A DNA stretch of 64,000 nucleotides from Rhodopirellula sp. (GTDB taxonomy: Bacteria; Planctomycetota; Planctomycetia; Pirellulales; Thermoguttaceae). The stretch spans positions 25,136 through 89,135 of the forward strand of contig JAAYEH010000080.1 in assembly GCA_012728855.1 (NCBI GenBank), in the 5' to 3' direction. The notes under the pieces were generated by a model that was given only the letters and a program-made list of their open reading frames with translations, ran no database searches and was not told where the DNA came from. The stretch's first letter is position 1. Every line of letters starts with the position of its first letter. Both the position numbers and the translations under genes were made by a program. This document shows positions 54,991 through 63,986 of this stretch, in pieces.

Positions 54991-56154
54991 ATGAGAATAG
55001 CCTATCTGGATTGCGCTTCGGGAATCAGTGGCGACATGATGCTGGCAGCGCTGGTCGATGCCGGTGTGGAACTGGCGGCGTTGAACGATGCGATTGCCTC
55101 GCTCGGGTTGGTGGGATGCCGACTGGTGGGCGAGCAGGTCAAGAAAAAAGGTTTCCGTGCCACGCAGATTCGGGTCAAGTATCAACCCGAGCACGTTCAC
55201 CGGCACCTCCACCATATCTTGGCCATGATCGACGGCAGCAAGCTTGCGCAGCCCCAGAAAGACCTTGCCCGGCGGATCTTTTCGCGACTGGCCGAGGCGG
55301 AAGCCAAGGTACACGGAACGACGATCGAGAAAGTCCATTTCCACGAGGTCGGCGCCGCCGACTCGATTGCCGACATTGTCGGTTCGGCCGTCGGCTGGAA
55401 TCTGCTGCAAGTCGAGCGGATCGTCGCATCCCCAGTTCCGACCGGTTGCGGCAAGATACGTATCGCGCACGGAGAATGCAGTGTGCCGGCCCCGGCGACG
55501 GCGGAATTGCTCGTCGGCATTCCCTTGGCGGAATCCTCGGTCCCCTTCGAGTTGACGACACCGACCGGGGCCGCCATCCTGGCCACGTTGGTCGATTCCT
55601 TCGGCCCCCTCCCCGCGATGAAGATCGAGCGGATCGGCTACGGCGCCGGCCAGCGAGAACTCGAAACGCAACCGAACTTGTTGCGGATGCTGCTAGGCGA
55701 GACGGCCCAGGCGCCCTTGGCGGATCAAGTCTGGGTGCTCGAGACTAACCTGGACGATGTGAGCGGCGAGGTCGTCGGCTACTGCACAACCCGTTTGCTC
55801 GACGCCGGTGCGTTGGACGTCTACACAACGGCCATTCAAATGAAGAAGAACCGGCCGGCGGTGAAGCTCACGGTTCTCTGCCCGGCGGAAGACGTGGACC
55901 GTTTGGAGGCGATCCTTTTCGAGGAGACGACAACGCTGGGCGTCCGCCGCTGGCCGGCCGAGCGGCATGTGCTGAACCGCCGGCCGCATCAGGTCCAAAC
56001 GCCTTGGGGGCCGGTCGACGGCAAAATCGGCTGGACGGCCGGTGGACCGCAGCGTTTTGCTCCGGAATTCGAGTCCTGCCGCCGCATCGCCGAGGAGCAC
56101 CACCTACCGTTGCGAACCGTTCTTGAGGGGGCTTTGAAGGCATTTCTATCTTGA
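54991..56154 (+). CDS. larC: LarC-type nickel-pincer cofactor biosynthesis protein
   Basis: The 387-residue protein inserts nickel into the pyridinium-dithiocarboxylate cofactor made by LarB and LarE. It has the family start MRIAYLDCASGISGDMMLAAL, KVHFHEVGAADSIADIVGSAV, the LPAPATAELL-like stretch VPAPATAELLVGIP, ELTTPTGAAIL and the C-terminal VLETNLDDVSGEVVGY. There is no frameshift between the LarC1 and LarC2 parts, as there is in Lactobacillus. ATG 54991 is used; the frame begins at 54961. No larA, larB or larE is adjacent. Its TGA overlaps the TTG of the next gene. Confidence 0.9.
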   Translation: MRIAYLDCASGISGDMMLAALVDAGVELAALNDAIASLGLVGCRLVGEQVKKKGFRATQIRVKYQPEHVHRHLHHILAMIDGSKLAQPQKDLARRIFSRLAEAEAKVHGTTIEKVHFHEVGAADSIADIVGSAVGWNLLQVERIVASPVPTGCGKIRIAHGECSVPAPATAELLVGIPLAESSVPFELTTPTGAAILATLVDSFGPLPAMKIERIGYGAGQRELETQPNLLRMLLGETAQAPLADQVWVLETNLDDVSGEVVGYCTTRLLDAGALDVYTTAIQMKKNRPAVKLTVLCPAEDVDRLEAILFEETTTLGVRRWPAERHVLNRRPHQVQTPWGPVDGKIGWTAGGPQRFAPEFESCRRIAEEHHLPLRTVLEGALKAFLS

Positions 56155-56756
56155 ATCCCGTCCATTCCATGCCGCTTTTTGCCGAGACCGGGTTGCCCAC
56201 GCTGTTCTTTCTGATGGCAATGATGGTCACGATCGGTCTGCTGCTGATGCGAAGCCAGCGGTACTTTTCCCGGCCCAACAGGGGCCAAGGGACATCCGTC
56301 CAGGCGCCTCGCTCACGGTCTGAAACGCCCTCCGGCCGTTTCGGCCCGCCGCCCGAGATGATCTCCTGGGAGGTCTCCATGCATGATACGGCCCGCGATC
56401 TGTCCGCGCAGTTGGACAGCAAAATGGCGGCCCTGGAGCACCTCATTCGCGACGCCGATCGGGCCGCAGCACGTCTGGAGGCTTCTCTCGACAGGGCGCG
56501 GGGGCGGGCCACCGAGGATCGGCCCGCTCAATTGCCCCCCGCGAGCCAGGCGGAATCGCTCCGACTCGCCGGTCGGACAGGGACGAATTCCCCGCCGGAT
56601 GATGAACCCGGTGCTTTGCACCGTTCGGCCGACGTTCGATACCAGGAAATCTACACCCTTGCCGACTACGGATATCCGGCCTCCGAGATTGCCCAGCGGA
56701 TGGGGAGTCCGGTCGGGGAGGTGGAGTTGATCCTCAGCCTGCGCGAAAGACAGTAG
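56151..56756 (+). CDS. Membrane-anchored protein with C-terminal HTH-like segment
   Basis: The roughly 201-residue protein has one helix near the N-terminus (TLFFLMAMMVTIGLLLM), a coiled-coil-like stretch (DLSAQLDSKMAALEHLIRDA) and a Pro-rich linker. Its last 35 residues resemble a helix-turn-helix (YQEIYTLADYGYPASEIAQR), as in DUF2802/DUF6115-like proteins. TTG 56151 overlaps the larC stop (TTGA). ATG 56169 is the alternative and has no better ribosome site. Function unknown. Confidence 0.6.
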   Translation: MNPVHSMPLFAETGLPTLFFLMAMMVTIGLLLMRSQRYFSRPNRGQGTSVQAPRSRSETPSGRFGPPPEMISWEVSMHDTARDLSAQLDSKMAALEHLIRDADRAAARLEASLDRARGRATEDRPAQLPPASQAESLRLAGRTGTNSPPDDEPGALHRSADVRYQEIYTLADYGYPASEIAQRMGSPVGEVELILSLRERQ

Positions 56757-56767
56757 ACACGATTGTA

Positions 56768-56787
56768 GGGCGGAATTCATTCCGCCC
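56768..56787. repeat. Small perfect inverted repeat
   Basis: GGGCGGAAT at 56768-56776 pairs with ATTCCGCCC at 56779-56787. It follows the stop of the preceding gene by 11 bases and could end transcription, but no T-run follows. Confidence 0.45.
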
Positions 56788-56831
56788 CTAGCGGACTGAA
56801 GTTCGCTCTACATCGTCGCCCCAGGCCATGT

Positions 56832-56844
56832 CAGCCGGGCTGCT
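56832..56844. repeat. Family A palindrome
   Basis: CAGCCGGGCTGCT, one arm position short of the full core, lies in the gap 56757-56946. Confidence 0.55.
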
Positions 56845-56878
56845 GGTCACCGGATGATTCCGGGGAACTACCGCAACC

Positions 56879-56884
56879 TATAAT
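56879..56884 (+). promoter_or_regulatory. Candidate -10 box (TATAAT)
   Basis: A perfect TATAAT lies about 60 bases before GTG 56947 and overlaps the open frame's first codon, which argues for the GTG start. The -35 is weak. Confidence 0.4.
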
Positions 56885-56946
56885 TGTTGCAGACGGCGAT
56901 TCCCCACCGGTTGCGGGATTACGGCTTCTTCGCGAAAGTTTCTACT

Positions 56947-58599
56947 GTGTCCGATCCCTCCTCCCTGACGCCCGATTCATCCAGCGGCGCGGGCGGTTCG
57001 CCCGAAGGGTTCGGAAGCCTTGCCGGCGGCGGTCCGCCACGACGAGGGGAGCTGGCTCCGGTAGCCAGGCCGGTTGCGGCAGCCGCCTTGCCGCTACCAC
57101 CGGCGCCGCCACGACCACTCGATCCGTTGCGAACGGTCCCACCCGTCGAACAGACACCCGCGCCGCCGCGCCGCTGGCGCGACTGGCTGCGTCAGCCTGG
57201 ATGGCGGGGCTGCCTGGCGAGCTTCTCCGTCCACGTCGTGCTGCTGGTCGTGCTCGGGCTGATGGTGTTGAGTTCTCACTCCGGCACCCCGGGACCGAAC
57301 CTGCTGGCGACGTTCGGCAAGCGGGAAACGGTGGAGTTGCCTACCGATCCGACGGAGTTTCAAATCGCTCGCATCGAGTGGACCCGCCTGAGAGCGGATG
57401 CGACGGAAGCTCGCCAGGAAAGCGAGACGCCGCGAATCGCCTTGCCCGAACAAGAGGTGCAAGGAGAAGAGGTTTCGTCGCGGGCCGGCGTGGGATTCCA
57501 GGCGGAGCATCCGGCCGATTGGACCACGGCCGCGACGACGATGGCCGGTGGCCTTCAAGGGCGCCGGGCGGAAGCTCGCGCCCGACTCGTGCAGGATGGG
57601 GGCGGAAACGAAGCGAGCGAGGCGGCGGTCGATCGCGGGCTTCGTTGGCTCGTCGCGCATCAGTGCCGCGACGGAAGCTGGAATTTCGACCACAACCAGA
57701 GCGCCTGCCAAGGTCTCTGCCGCCATCCCGGCGATTCGCCGAGTACGACCGGCGCGACCGCCATCGCCCTGCTTCCTTTCCTGGGCGCGGGCCACACGCA
57801 TGTCAGCGGCGACTACATGATGACGGTTCGCGACGGCCTCTACTACCTTGGCAGCCGCGCCGTGGTCACCCCCGACGGCGCCGATCTCCGCGAGGGCACC
57901 ATGTACGGCCAAGGGCTGGCCACGATCGCGCTGTGTGAAGCGTATGCCCTGACCAAAGATCGCGGCCTCAAGGATCTCGCTCAACAGGCGATCGATTTCA
58001 TCGTCTCCGCCCAGGATCGCAACGGAGGTGGCTGGCGCTACCAGCCTGGCGACCCTGGCGACACCACGGTCACCGGTTGGCAACTCATGGCGCTACGGAG
58101 CGGCCAGATGGCGCGGCTCAACGTCCCCTCACCGACGTTCTTCTCCGCCGAGCGGTTTCTCGACGGGGTGCAGTCTCAGGAAGGCGCCTTGTATGGCTAC
58201 ATGACTCCCGAACCGCGGCCCGCCACAACGGCGGTCGGACTGCTCTCGCGAATGTACAGCGGCTGGGGCCGCGATCACCCGGCGCTGGGGCAGGGCGCTG
58301 CCTACTTGAGCAAGCTGGGCCCTTCCAAAGAGAACGACGGTCTCTACTTCAACTACTACGCCACGCAGGTCTTGCACCACCTCGGCGGTTCCGACTGGCA
58401 GCGCTGGAACGTCAAGACGCGCGACCACCTGATTGCGACTCAGAGCAGCGAAGGGCACGAGGCCGGGAGCTGGTACTTTCCGGGCCGCCATTCCAAGGTC
58501 GGCGGCAGGCTGTACTGCACGGCCATGGCGGTGATGACTCTCGAAGTCTACTATCGATACCTGCCGCTGTATCGCTCGCGTGCTGTTGATTCCCCGTAA
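56947..58599 (+). CDS. Membrane-anchored alpha/alpha-toroid (prenyltransferase/squalene oxidase-like repeat) protein
   Basis: The roughly 550-residue protein has a disordered Pro/Gly-rich N-terminus, a single helix (CLASFSVHVVLLVVLGLMVLS) near residue 95-115, a linker and then an alpha/alpha barrel domain. The repeats include GLRWLVAHQCRDGSWNFDHN, LATIALCEAYALTKDRGLKD, GGWRYQPGDPGDTTVTGWQL and LYFNYYATQVLHH. The DXDD motif of squalene-hopene cyclases is not seen, so catalysis is not supported. Such proteins are frequent in Planctomycetota as exported or anchored domains. GTG 56947 fits the -10 box at 56879. Confidence 0.72.
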   Translation: MSDPSSLTPDSSSGAGGSPEGFGSLAGGGPPRRGELAPVARPVAAAALPLPPAPPRPLDPLRTVPPVEQTPAPPRRWRDWLRQPGWRGCLASFSVHVVLLVVLGLMVLSSHSGTPGPNLLATFGKRETVELPTDPTEFQIARIEWTRLRADATEARQESETPRIALPEQEVQGEEVSSRAGVGFQAEHPADWTTAATTMAGGLQGRRAEARARLVQDGGGNEASEAAVDRGLRWLVAHQCRDGSWNFDHNQSACQGLCRHPGDSPSTTGATAIALLPFLGAGHTHVSGDYMMTVRDGLYYLGSRAVVTPDGADLREGTMYGQGLATIALCEAYALTKDRGLKDLAQQAIDFIVSAQDRNGGGWRYQPGDPGDTTVTGWQLMALRSGQMARLNVPSPTFFSAERFLDGVQSQEGALYGYMTPEPRPATTAVGLLSRMYSGWGRDHPALGQGAAYLSKLGPSKENDGLYFNYYATQVLHHLGGSDWQRWNVKTRDHLIATQSSEGHEAGSWYFPGRHSKVGGRLYCTAMAVMTLEVYYRYLPLYRSRAVDSP

Positions 58600-58671
58600 T
58601 TGATCAGTTACGCCATTTTGTCCGTTTCTTGCTCGCCACTCCGCTATACTGATCTCGTTCGGCAAATGCGA

Positions 58672-60036
58672 TCACCGGGGCTCCCTTTCTTCTACTACTA
58701 TCCTCTTTCGCAGGTCTTGGACTTCCATCGCAAAGCCCTGGATCGTGTTTTCCGCCAGGGTGATATCCCCTGTTTCCGCACCGAGCCGGACGCCGATTCG
58801 CCTGGCCGGACCGCGAGTCTCCACGAGTTGATTGCCGCGGAGGACAATCTTCTCCGTGCCGCCCTGGATGTCGATGCCGATCCCTTCCTCGCCGCCGCTA
58901 TCCTCGATGCGATTCTTCTCCAGGCGATTGCGGTGGCCGGCAAAATCCTTGCCGCGCTCGGGCCGGAAGAGCACTCCGACCTTGCCGCTTCGCCGCACCG
59001 TGTTGCCGGTGACGAGATTGTCCGTGTCGTGGTGGCCGATCGAGATGCCGGCCATGGCCGTGTCTTCAATCACGTTGCCTTCCGCCAGCCCGTGCCGCAC
59101 ACCCCAACAGAAAAACAGCCCGATTCCATTCCGCAAGAGCCGGTTGTTGCGAATGACCGGTCGCTGAGAACCGGAGCCAGGGTGGAGGCCCAAGCCGGTG
59201 TTGTCGTGACTGTGACAGTTCTCGACGAACACGTCGTGGCAGACCTGCCAGCTTATGCCGTCGCCATCGTAATTCCGCGTGGTCAGACCGCGGAATTGCA
59301 GGCGGTTGCAGTCCTGAACGAAGATGCAGCCGGCGTAGTTGCCGTTGAGGTTTTCGTTCCGCCCCTTGTTGCCGTCGAGCACGAGATCCTCGATGGCCAC
59401 GTCGGCGATCTCCTCACCGCTGAAGAGCGGGAACAGCGTGGACGCGGTCGCCTCTTGGGCCCGCCAGAAGTTTTTGCGCAGCGCGCGATCTAATCTGAAT
59501 CGGCTGCCGCTACGAGCCACCAGCGTCCGCTTAACGACGTCGCTGCCGTCCTTCGTGCGGATACATACCCCGTCGCCGATCTCGAATCCGTCGGCGTCGG
59601 CCAGCGTGATTTCCTGGTCGAACCAGTCCGAATCGGCGGCGAGTTTCGTGGTTTTCGAGGGCTCTTTGATCAGGACGGTCGCTTCGCCGCTACCGATGAT
59701 CCGCACTCGGGAGCGAAGATAGACGGCGTTGCGCAACCGGTACGTGCCGGGAAGGATGCGGACCGTTCCTCCGCCTAGGCCAGCCACATAGTCGACGGCC
59801 GCCTGAATCGCCTGCTGCGTGGCGCCGACGACATCCGCCTTCTCCGGCCCAACGCTGATCGCCAGCCGCTTTTCCCATTCCGGCTCGACCGCAGCATCGC
59901 CGGACGTCGCTCGAGGATCGCTCACCTCCGGCCGCTCGTCGGCCCAAAGAGATTCGGACCAGGCGACCGTCGCGGTCATGGAAAGCGCTGCCAAGAAGCC
60001 TCGACGCGTACAGGCGAACGGCCGTTGGTCGCTCAT
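58672..60036 (-). CDS. Tat-exported right-handed beta-helix protein
   Basis: The 454-residue protein has a twin-arginine signal (TRRGFLAALSMTATVAWS) and then a pectate-lyase-like or NosD-like parallel beta-helix. It begins TQQAIQAAVDYVAGLGGGTV and RILPGTYRLRNAVYLRSRVR, with PbH1 repeats such as NNRLLRNGIGLFFCWGVRHG, GNVIEDTAMAGISIGHHD and GNTVRRSGKVGVLFRP. No lyase catalytic residue is certain. ATG 60036 follows GGAGAG. A polysaccharide lyase or epimerase role is possible. Confidence 0.82.
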   Translation of the reverse strand: MSDQRPFACTRRGFLAALSMTATVAWSESLWADERPEVSDPRATSGDAAVEPEWEKRLAISVGPEKADVVGATQQAIQAAVDYVAGLGGGTVRILPGTYRLRNAVYLRSRVRIIGSGEATVLIKEPSKTTKLAADSDWFDQEITLADADGFEIGDGVCIRTKDGSDVVKRTLVARSGSRFRLDRALRKNFWRAQEATASTLFPLFSGEEIADVAIEDLVLDGNKGRNENLNGNYAGCIFVQDCNRLQFRGLTTRNYDGDGISWQVCHDVFVENCHSHDNTGLGLHPGSGSQRPVIRNNRLLRNGIGLFFCWGVRHGLAEGNVIEDTAMAGISIGHHDTDNLVTGNTVRRSGKVGVLFRPERGKDFAGHRNRLEKNRIEDSGGEEGIGIDIQGGTEKIVLRGNQLVETRGPARRIGVRLGAETGDITLAENTIQGFAMEVQDLRKRIVVEEREPR

Positions 60037-60154
60037 GACTTCACTCTCCGAAGATGGAGGACACCTGCCTATCATCGGTTACGCGGCTGCCGACGGCCAC
60101 TCACGACTAGGCGCGGAAATTCCCTGCGTTGAAGAGCGAATCGTTACGCGGATC

Positions 60155-60520
60155 TCAGGCGGGAACTGCCGCCATGGCCCCTTTGACCTGCTCGACCACC
60201 TGATCGAACCCCTGGGGGTCGTTCACGGCCATTTCGGCCAGCGTCTTGCGGTCCAGTAGGATATTGGCCTGTTGCAGTCCGTAAATGAATTCGCTGTAGC
60301 GGAGCCCGCGCTGCCGGCAGGCGGCATTGATGCGGATAATCCAGAGTCTGCGGAATTCGCGTTTTCGGTTGCGGCGGTCCCGATAGGCGTAGACGCCGGC
60401 GCGAATCAACGTCTCTTTTGCGGTCCGCAGTAGCGTGCCGCGGCCCCCCCGGTAGCCTTTTGTCTTCTTGAAAAGCCGATTCTTCGCCCGAGTTCGAGCT
60501 GAGCCTTTAGTGGTTCTCAT
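60155..60520 (-). CDS. rplT: 50S ribosomal protein L20
   Basis: The 121-residue protein binds 23S rRNA early in large-subunit assembly. The N-terminal basic stretch ([34 protein letters not shown]) and [20 protein letters not shown] are unmistakable. It is the last gene of thrS-infC-rpmI-rplT, 84 bases after rpmI. In many bacteria L20 represses this operon by binding its own mRNA; no leader structure could be judged here. Confidence 0.96.
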   Translation of the reverse strand: MRTTKGSARTRAKNRLFKKTKGYRGGRGTLLRTAKETLIRAGVYAYRDRRNRKREFRRLWIIRINAACRQRGLRYSEFIYGLQQANILLDRKTLAEMAVNDPQGFDQVVEQVKGAMAAVPA

Positions 60521-60604
60521 CGTCCGTTTTTCCTGATTTCAGCGGGATCAAGGCCCTCCCTGAAATGGGAGCGTTTCCAGCCCGTTCCGCGACTGCCAGT
60601 TCGA

Positions 60605-60808
60605 TCAGTAGCTGTTGCCATTCAGTGCGGCAACGATGCGGGGGACTTCCGTCTTGTCTACCGTAGTTGTTCCACGAAGATTCCGCTTCCGCTTCTGGGT
60701 CATCCGGCTCTGAAGGTGGCTCGTGCCGGCGGATCGATGTTTCGCCTTGCCATTGGCTGTGAGGCGAAACCGCTTCTTCGTTCCCTTGTGGGTCTTCTGC
60801 TTCGGCAT
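60605..60808 (-). CDS. rpmI: 50S ribosomal protein L35
   Basis: The 67-residue protein has the L35 pattern MPKQKTHKGTKKRFRLTANG, KAKHRSAGTSHL and KRKRNLRGTTTV. It lies before rplT in the usual order. About 230 bases separate it from infC, where a family C palindrome sits. Confidence 0.95.
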   Translation of the reverse strand: MPKQKTHKGTKKRFRLTANGKAKHRSAGTSHLQSRMTQKRKRNLRGTTTVDKTEVPRIVAALNGNSY

Positions 60809-60946
60809 AATGCTACTGCTTGCTGGGATCGCTTACAAATGGGTAAGACCCGTCATTATAAACTTTCGACTGCGCTGGCAAAGGGGGACCGCCAGAATAC
60901 GAAGGAAGGCCCCCTCCCAATCGTCGCCGCATTCTTGGAAGCCCTA

Positions 60947-61028
60947 GCAAAACGGGGACGGGCTCCCAACCATTGTCAAAAAAAACCGGGGAATACAGCA
61001 ATACGAGGGTGCGAGTCCCCGTTTTGCC
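60947..61028. repeat. Family C palindromic element between infC and rpmI
   Basis: GCAAAACGGGGACGGGCTCCC at 60947-60967 pairs with GGGTGCGAGTCCCCGTTTTGC at 61007-61027. It is inside the translation operon, between the stop of infC and the start of rpmI. Confidence 0.75.
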
Positions 61029-61041
61029 AGGGCATATCCGT

Positions 61042-61566
61042 CTATTTGGGGGCAAGCGTACAGGTAATCCGACGGCCCTGTTGATTCGGCAGGGATTCGA
61101 CGCGGGCGATGTCCTCCAACTCTGTCAGGATTTCGTCGATCACCCTTCGCCCCTCCTCCACGTGTGCCATTTCACGCCCGCGGAACATCACCGAAAGGAG
61201 CACTTTATCCTTGTTGGCCAAGAATTCCCTCGCCCGATTGACCTTCACGTTGATGTCGTGTTCGCCGGTCTTGGGCCGCACGCGGATTTCCTTGAGTTTG
61301 ACCTGGTGGGAGGTCGTCTTGTGCTGCCGCTTTTTCTGCTGGTACTTGAACTTGCCGAAATCCATGATTCGGCAAACCGGCGGCCGCTCGGTGGGGGCTA
61401 CTTCGACGAGATCCTGACCTGCGAGCCGAGCAGCGGACAGGGCGCTGTCGACGGACATGATTCCCAATTGACTTCCGTCGGCCCCAATCACCCGGACTTG
61501 TGACGCCCGGATCTGCTCATTTACCCGTTGCTGTTTCGGTTCGATAGGAGCAATCCTCCTTTGCAT
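61042..61566 (-). CDS. infC: Translation initiation factor IF-3
   Basis: It keeps 30S subunits free and checks the start codon. RVNEQIRASQVRVIGADGSQ, PVCRIMDFGKFKYQQKKRQH, the conserved VKLKEIRVRP and FRGREMAHVEEGRRVID cover both domains. ATG 61566 opens the frame, but the strongest ribosome site (AGGAGG) lies inside it. ATC at 61545, nine bases after that site, gives the family-like start IEPKQQRVNEQIR. A rare start codon is a known self-control device of infC (AUU in Escherichia coli). The operon runs thrS-infC-rpmI-rplT. Confidence 0.95.
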   Translation of the reverse strand: MQRRIAPIEPKQQRVNEQIRASQVRVIGADGSQLGIMSVDSALSAARLAGQDLVEVAPTERPPVCRIMDFGKFKYQQKKRQHKTTSHQVKLKEIRVRPKTGEHDINVKVNRAREFLANKDKVLLSVMFRGREMAHVEEGRRVIDEILTELEDIARVESLPNQQGRRITCTLAPK

Positions 61567-61750
61567 AGGAAGTGAGGCGTTGTTGCCGGTTCCGGACCGA
61601 ATCCGGGGCCGGCTGTGCCTCGAAAAGCCGGCTCAGACTTGTATCGAGTATTCCCGCCATCTCCAGTCGCGTCAACAGGTTCTGCCGGAAAACCCGGGGA
61701 AATCTGCCGAAAGGCAGCGGGTCGGTTGGTCGGCACTGCGGGTGGCACCG

Positions 61751-63709
61751 TCACGATTTCCTACGGACAGCCTTGGTCCGGATTTCTTGGCGAAGTTTTT
61801 CGATCGCCGCATCCATCGTCATCGCCCCGAGATCCCCCTCGATACGATCCCGGAGGGAAACCGTGCCCTGCTCCATTTCCCGGCCGCCGATCACCATCAT
61901 GTAGGGAATCAACTCGAGTTGGGCGGTGCGTATTTTCGCGCCAATCTTCTCCGGACGACAATCTCCGGTCACACGAAGTTCGGCCTCGGCCAGTCGCTGT
62001 TGCACTTGCCGGGCATAGGCCTCGAACTTCTCGCTCACGGCGAGCACCCGGACCTGTTCCGGCGCCAGCCAGAGAGGAAACGCGCCGGCGAAGTGCTCGA
62101 TGAGCATGCCGACGAACCGCTCCAGCGATCCGAACGGGGCGCGATGGATCATCACCGGGCGGTGGGGACGGTTGTCCGGACCGATGTACTCCAAGGCGAA
62201 TCGCTGGTCGCTGGGCAAGTTGTAGTCCAACTGCACGGTGCCAAGCTGCCAGTCGCGTCCCAGGCAGTCGCCGACGATGAAGTCGGCCTTCGGGCCGTAG
62301 AAAGCGGCCTCGCCCGGCACGACCTGGAGGTCGGGCAGGTCCATCTCGCGGCAGACCGATTCCAGCGCGGCCTCCGCGCGGCTCCATGTCTCGGGACTGC
62401 CGACGTACTTGGAACTGTTGGGGTCTCGGAAGCTCAGCCGCACGCGGTAGTCGTCCAGTCCCAGGGTTTTCAGCACGAACTGCGTCATTTCCAGGCAGCC
62501 GCGGAACTCGTCGGCCACCTGTTCGTCGGTGCAAAAGATATGGGCGTCGTCCTGAGTAAAGCCCCGCACCCGGATCATCCCGCTCAACTCGCCGGACTGC
62601 TCGAACCGGTGAACCAAGCCCAATTCAGCCAGGCGAAGCGGCAGATCGCGATAACTTCGCGGCTTGGATTGGTAGATGGTAATATGGTGCGGACAGTTCA
62701 TCGGCCGCAGCAAGTAGCGGTCGCCGTCCTGCATGGTGATCGGCGGAAATTGACTATCGGAATAATAGGGATAATGGCCGGAAGTCTCGTACAATTGCAC
62801 CCGGCCGATCACCGGGGTATAAACCGGTTGATAACCTCGCTTCAGCAATTCGCCGTAGATGAAAGACTCGAGTTCCCGGCGGACCACGGCTCCTTTCGGC
62901 AGCCAGAGGATCAGCCCGGAACCGACCGCCGGATCGATCGTGAACAGTTCGAGTTGGCGTCCGAGCACGCGGTGATCGCGGCGTTTCGCCTCCTCGATTC
63001 GCTTCAGGTAATCGTCCAGATCCTGCTTGCTGAACCAGGCGGTGCCGTAGAGGCGTTGAAGTTGCTGCGCCGCAGCGTCGCCTTTCCAATACGCGCCCGC
63101 GACCGAAAGCAGCTTGAATGCCTTGATCGCTCCCGCGCTGGGAACGTGCGGGCCGCGGCAGAGATCGATGAACTCGCCCTGGCGATAGAACGAGAGCGAC
63201 TCCTGGTCGGCGAGCCCCTCCCGGATATGCTCCACCTTCAGAGACTGCCCCAGATCCGAGCACAGTTGGATTGCTGCTTCTCGCGGCTCCACGATCCGCT
63301 CGAAGGGTTCATCTTCGCGAACGATCTTGGCCATCTCGGCCTCGATCATCGGGAAGTCGGTTTCAGAGAGCGGCTCTTCCAGAAGGAAATCGTAATAGAA
63401 CCCGTTGTCGACGGTAGGCCCGAAAGCCAACTGGACACCCCCCCGTAGACGCATCACCGCGCGAGCCATGACGTGTGCCGCCGAGTGGCGCATAACGGCC
63501 AGCGCCTCAGGATCCTTGGCGGTGAGCAGGCGGAGCGCAATTTCTCCTTCTTCGGGCAGCGGCGCATCGGCCCCGACCATTTGGCCGTCGACTTCCGCAG
63601 CGAGGGTCGCTTTTGCCAGCCGAGTGCCAATCTGAGACGCGACGTCGATGGGCCGGACTCGGCGAGAGAACTCTAAGACACTCTGGTCGGGCAGCTTTAC
63701 TTTAAGCAT
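61751..63709 (-). CDS. thrS: Threonyl-tRNA synthetase
   Basis: The class II synthetase of 652 residues has an N-terminal TGS domain ([17 protein letters not shown]), the editing domain with [11 protein letters not shown], and the catalytic core. The core includes [42 protein letters not shown] and [19 protein letters not shown]. Zinc ligands include the Cys of MNCPHH. The anticodon-binding domain ends the protein ([15 protein letters not shown]). ATG 63709 is used; the frame runs on upstream to 63844. It is the first gene of the operon with infC, rpmI and rplT. Confidence 0.96.
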   Translation of the reverse strand: MLKVKLPDQSVLEFSRRVRPIDVASQIGTRLAKATLAAEVDGQMVGADAPLPEEGEIALRLLTAKDPEALAVMRHSAAHVMARAVMRLRGGVQLAFGPTVDNGFYYDFLLEEPLSETDFPMIEAEMAKIVREDEPFERIVEPREAAIQLCSDLGQSLKVEHIREGLADQESLSFYRQGEFIDLCRGPHVPSAGAIKAFKLLSVAGAYWKGDAAAQQLQRLYGTAWFSKQDLDDYLKRIEEAKRRDHRVLGRQLELFTIDPAVGSGLILWLPKGAVVRRELESFIYGELLKRGYQPVYTPVIGRVQLYETSGHYPYYSDSQFPPITMQDGDRYLLRPMNCPHHITIYQSKPRSYRDLPLRLAELGLVHRFEQSGELSGMIRVRGFTQDDAHIFCTDEQVADEFRGCLEMTQFVLKTLGLDDYRVRLSFRDPNSSKYVGSPETWSRAEAALESVCREMDLPDLQVVPGEAAFYGPKADFIVGDCLGRDWQLGTVQLDYNLPSDQRFALEYIGPDNRPHRPVMIHRAPFGSLERFVGMLIEHFAGAFPLWLAPEQVRVLAVSEKFEAYARQVQQRLAEAELRVTGDCRPEKIGAKIRTAQLELIPYMMVIGGREMEQGTVSLRDRIEGDLGAMTMDAAIEKLRQEIRTKAVRRKS

Positions 63710-63818
63710 ATACTCCGGATTGCCTGTTTTCTGGCCTCGGCAGTCGCAACGTCGATACAAAGGACGCCGCCGGTCCCTGGAAAGGAACGCTGACGAGGTA
63801 TGTGGACTTGAATGCTCC

Positions 63819-63848
63819 AGTATAGGGTTTTCAGGAGGCCCCAATCAA
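63819..63848 (-). promoter_or_regulatory. Candidate sigma-70 promoter of the thrS operon
   Basis: On the minus strand TTGATT (63848-63843) and TATACT (63824-63819) are 18 bases apart. They lie about 110 bases before the thrS start. The remaining gap between thrS and 63987 shows no gene. Confidence 0.45.
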
Positions 63849-63986
63849 TAGTAGGAGTTTTTCCACCCTGCCTGGGGGCGCACCTTGCACTTCGCGCGGT
63901 GACGGACTTTGTGTTATCAAGAGGGGGGTAAGTCTGGGCCGTGGGATTCGGCTCATTGAGAAGATACGCAATGGAGGAGGCCAGGG

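Noticed and set aside
61580..63448. 622-codon plus-strand frame over thrS
   Set aside because: The minus strand encodes a full threonyl-tRNA synthetase in its usual operon.
63710..63986. Minus-strand frame before thrS (to 63993)
   Set aside because: It has no motif, overlaps the likely thrS promoter and is best read as non-coding.
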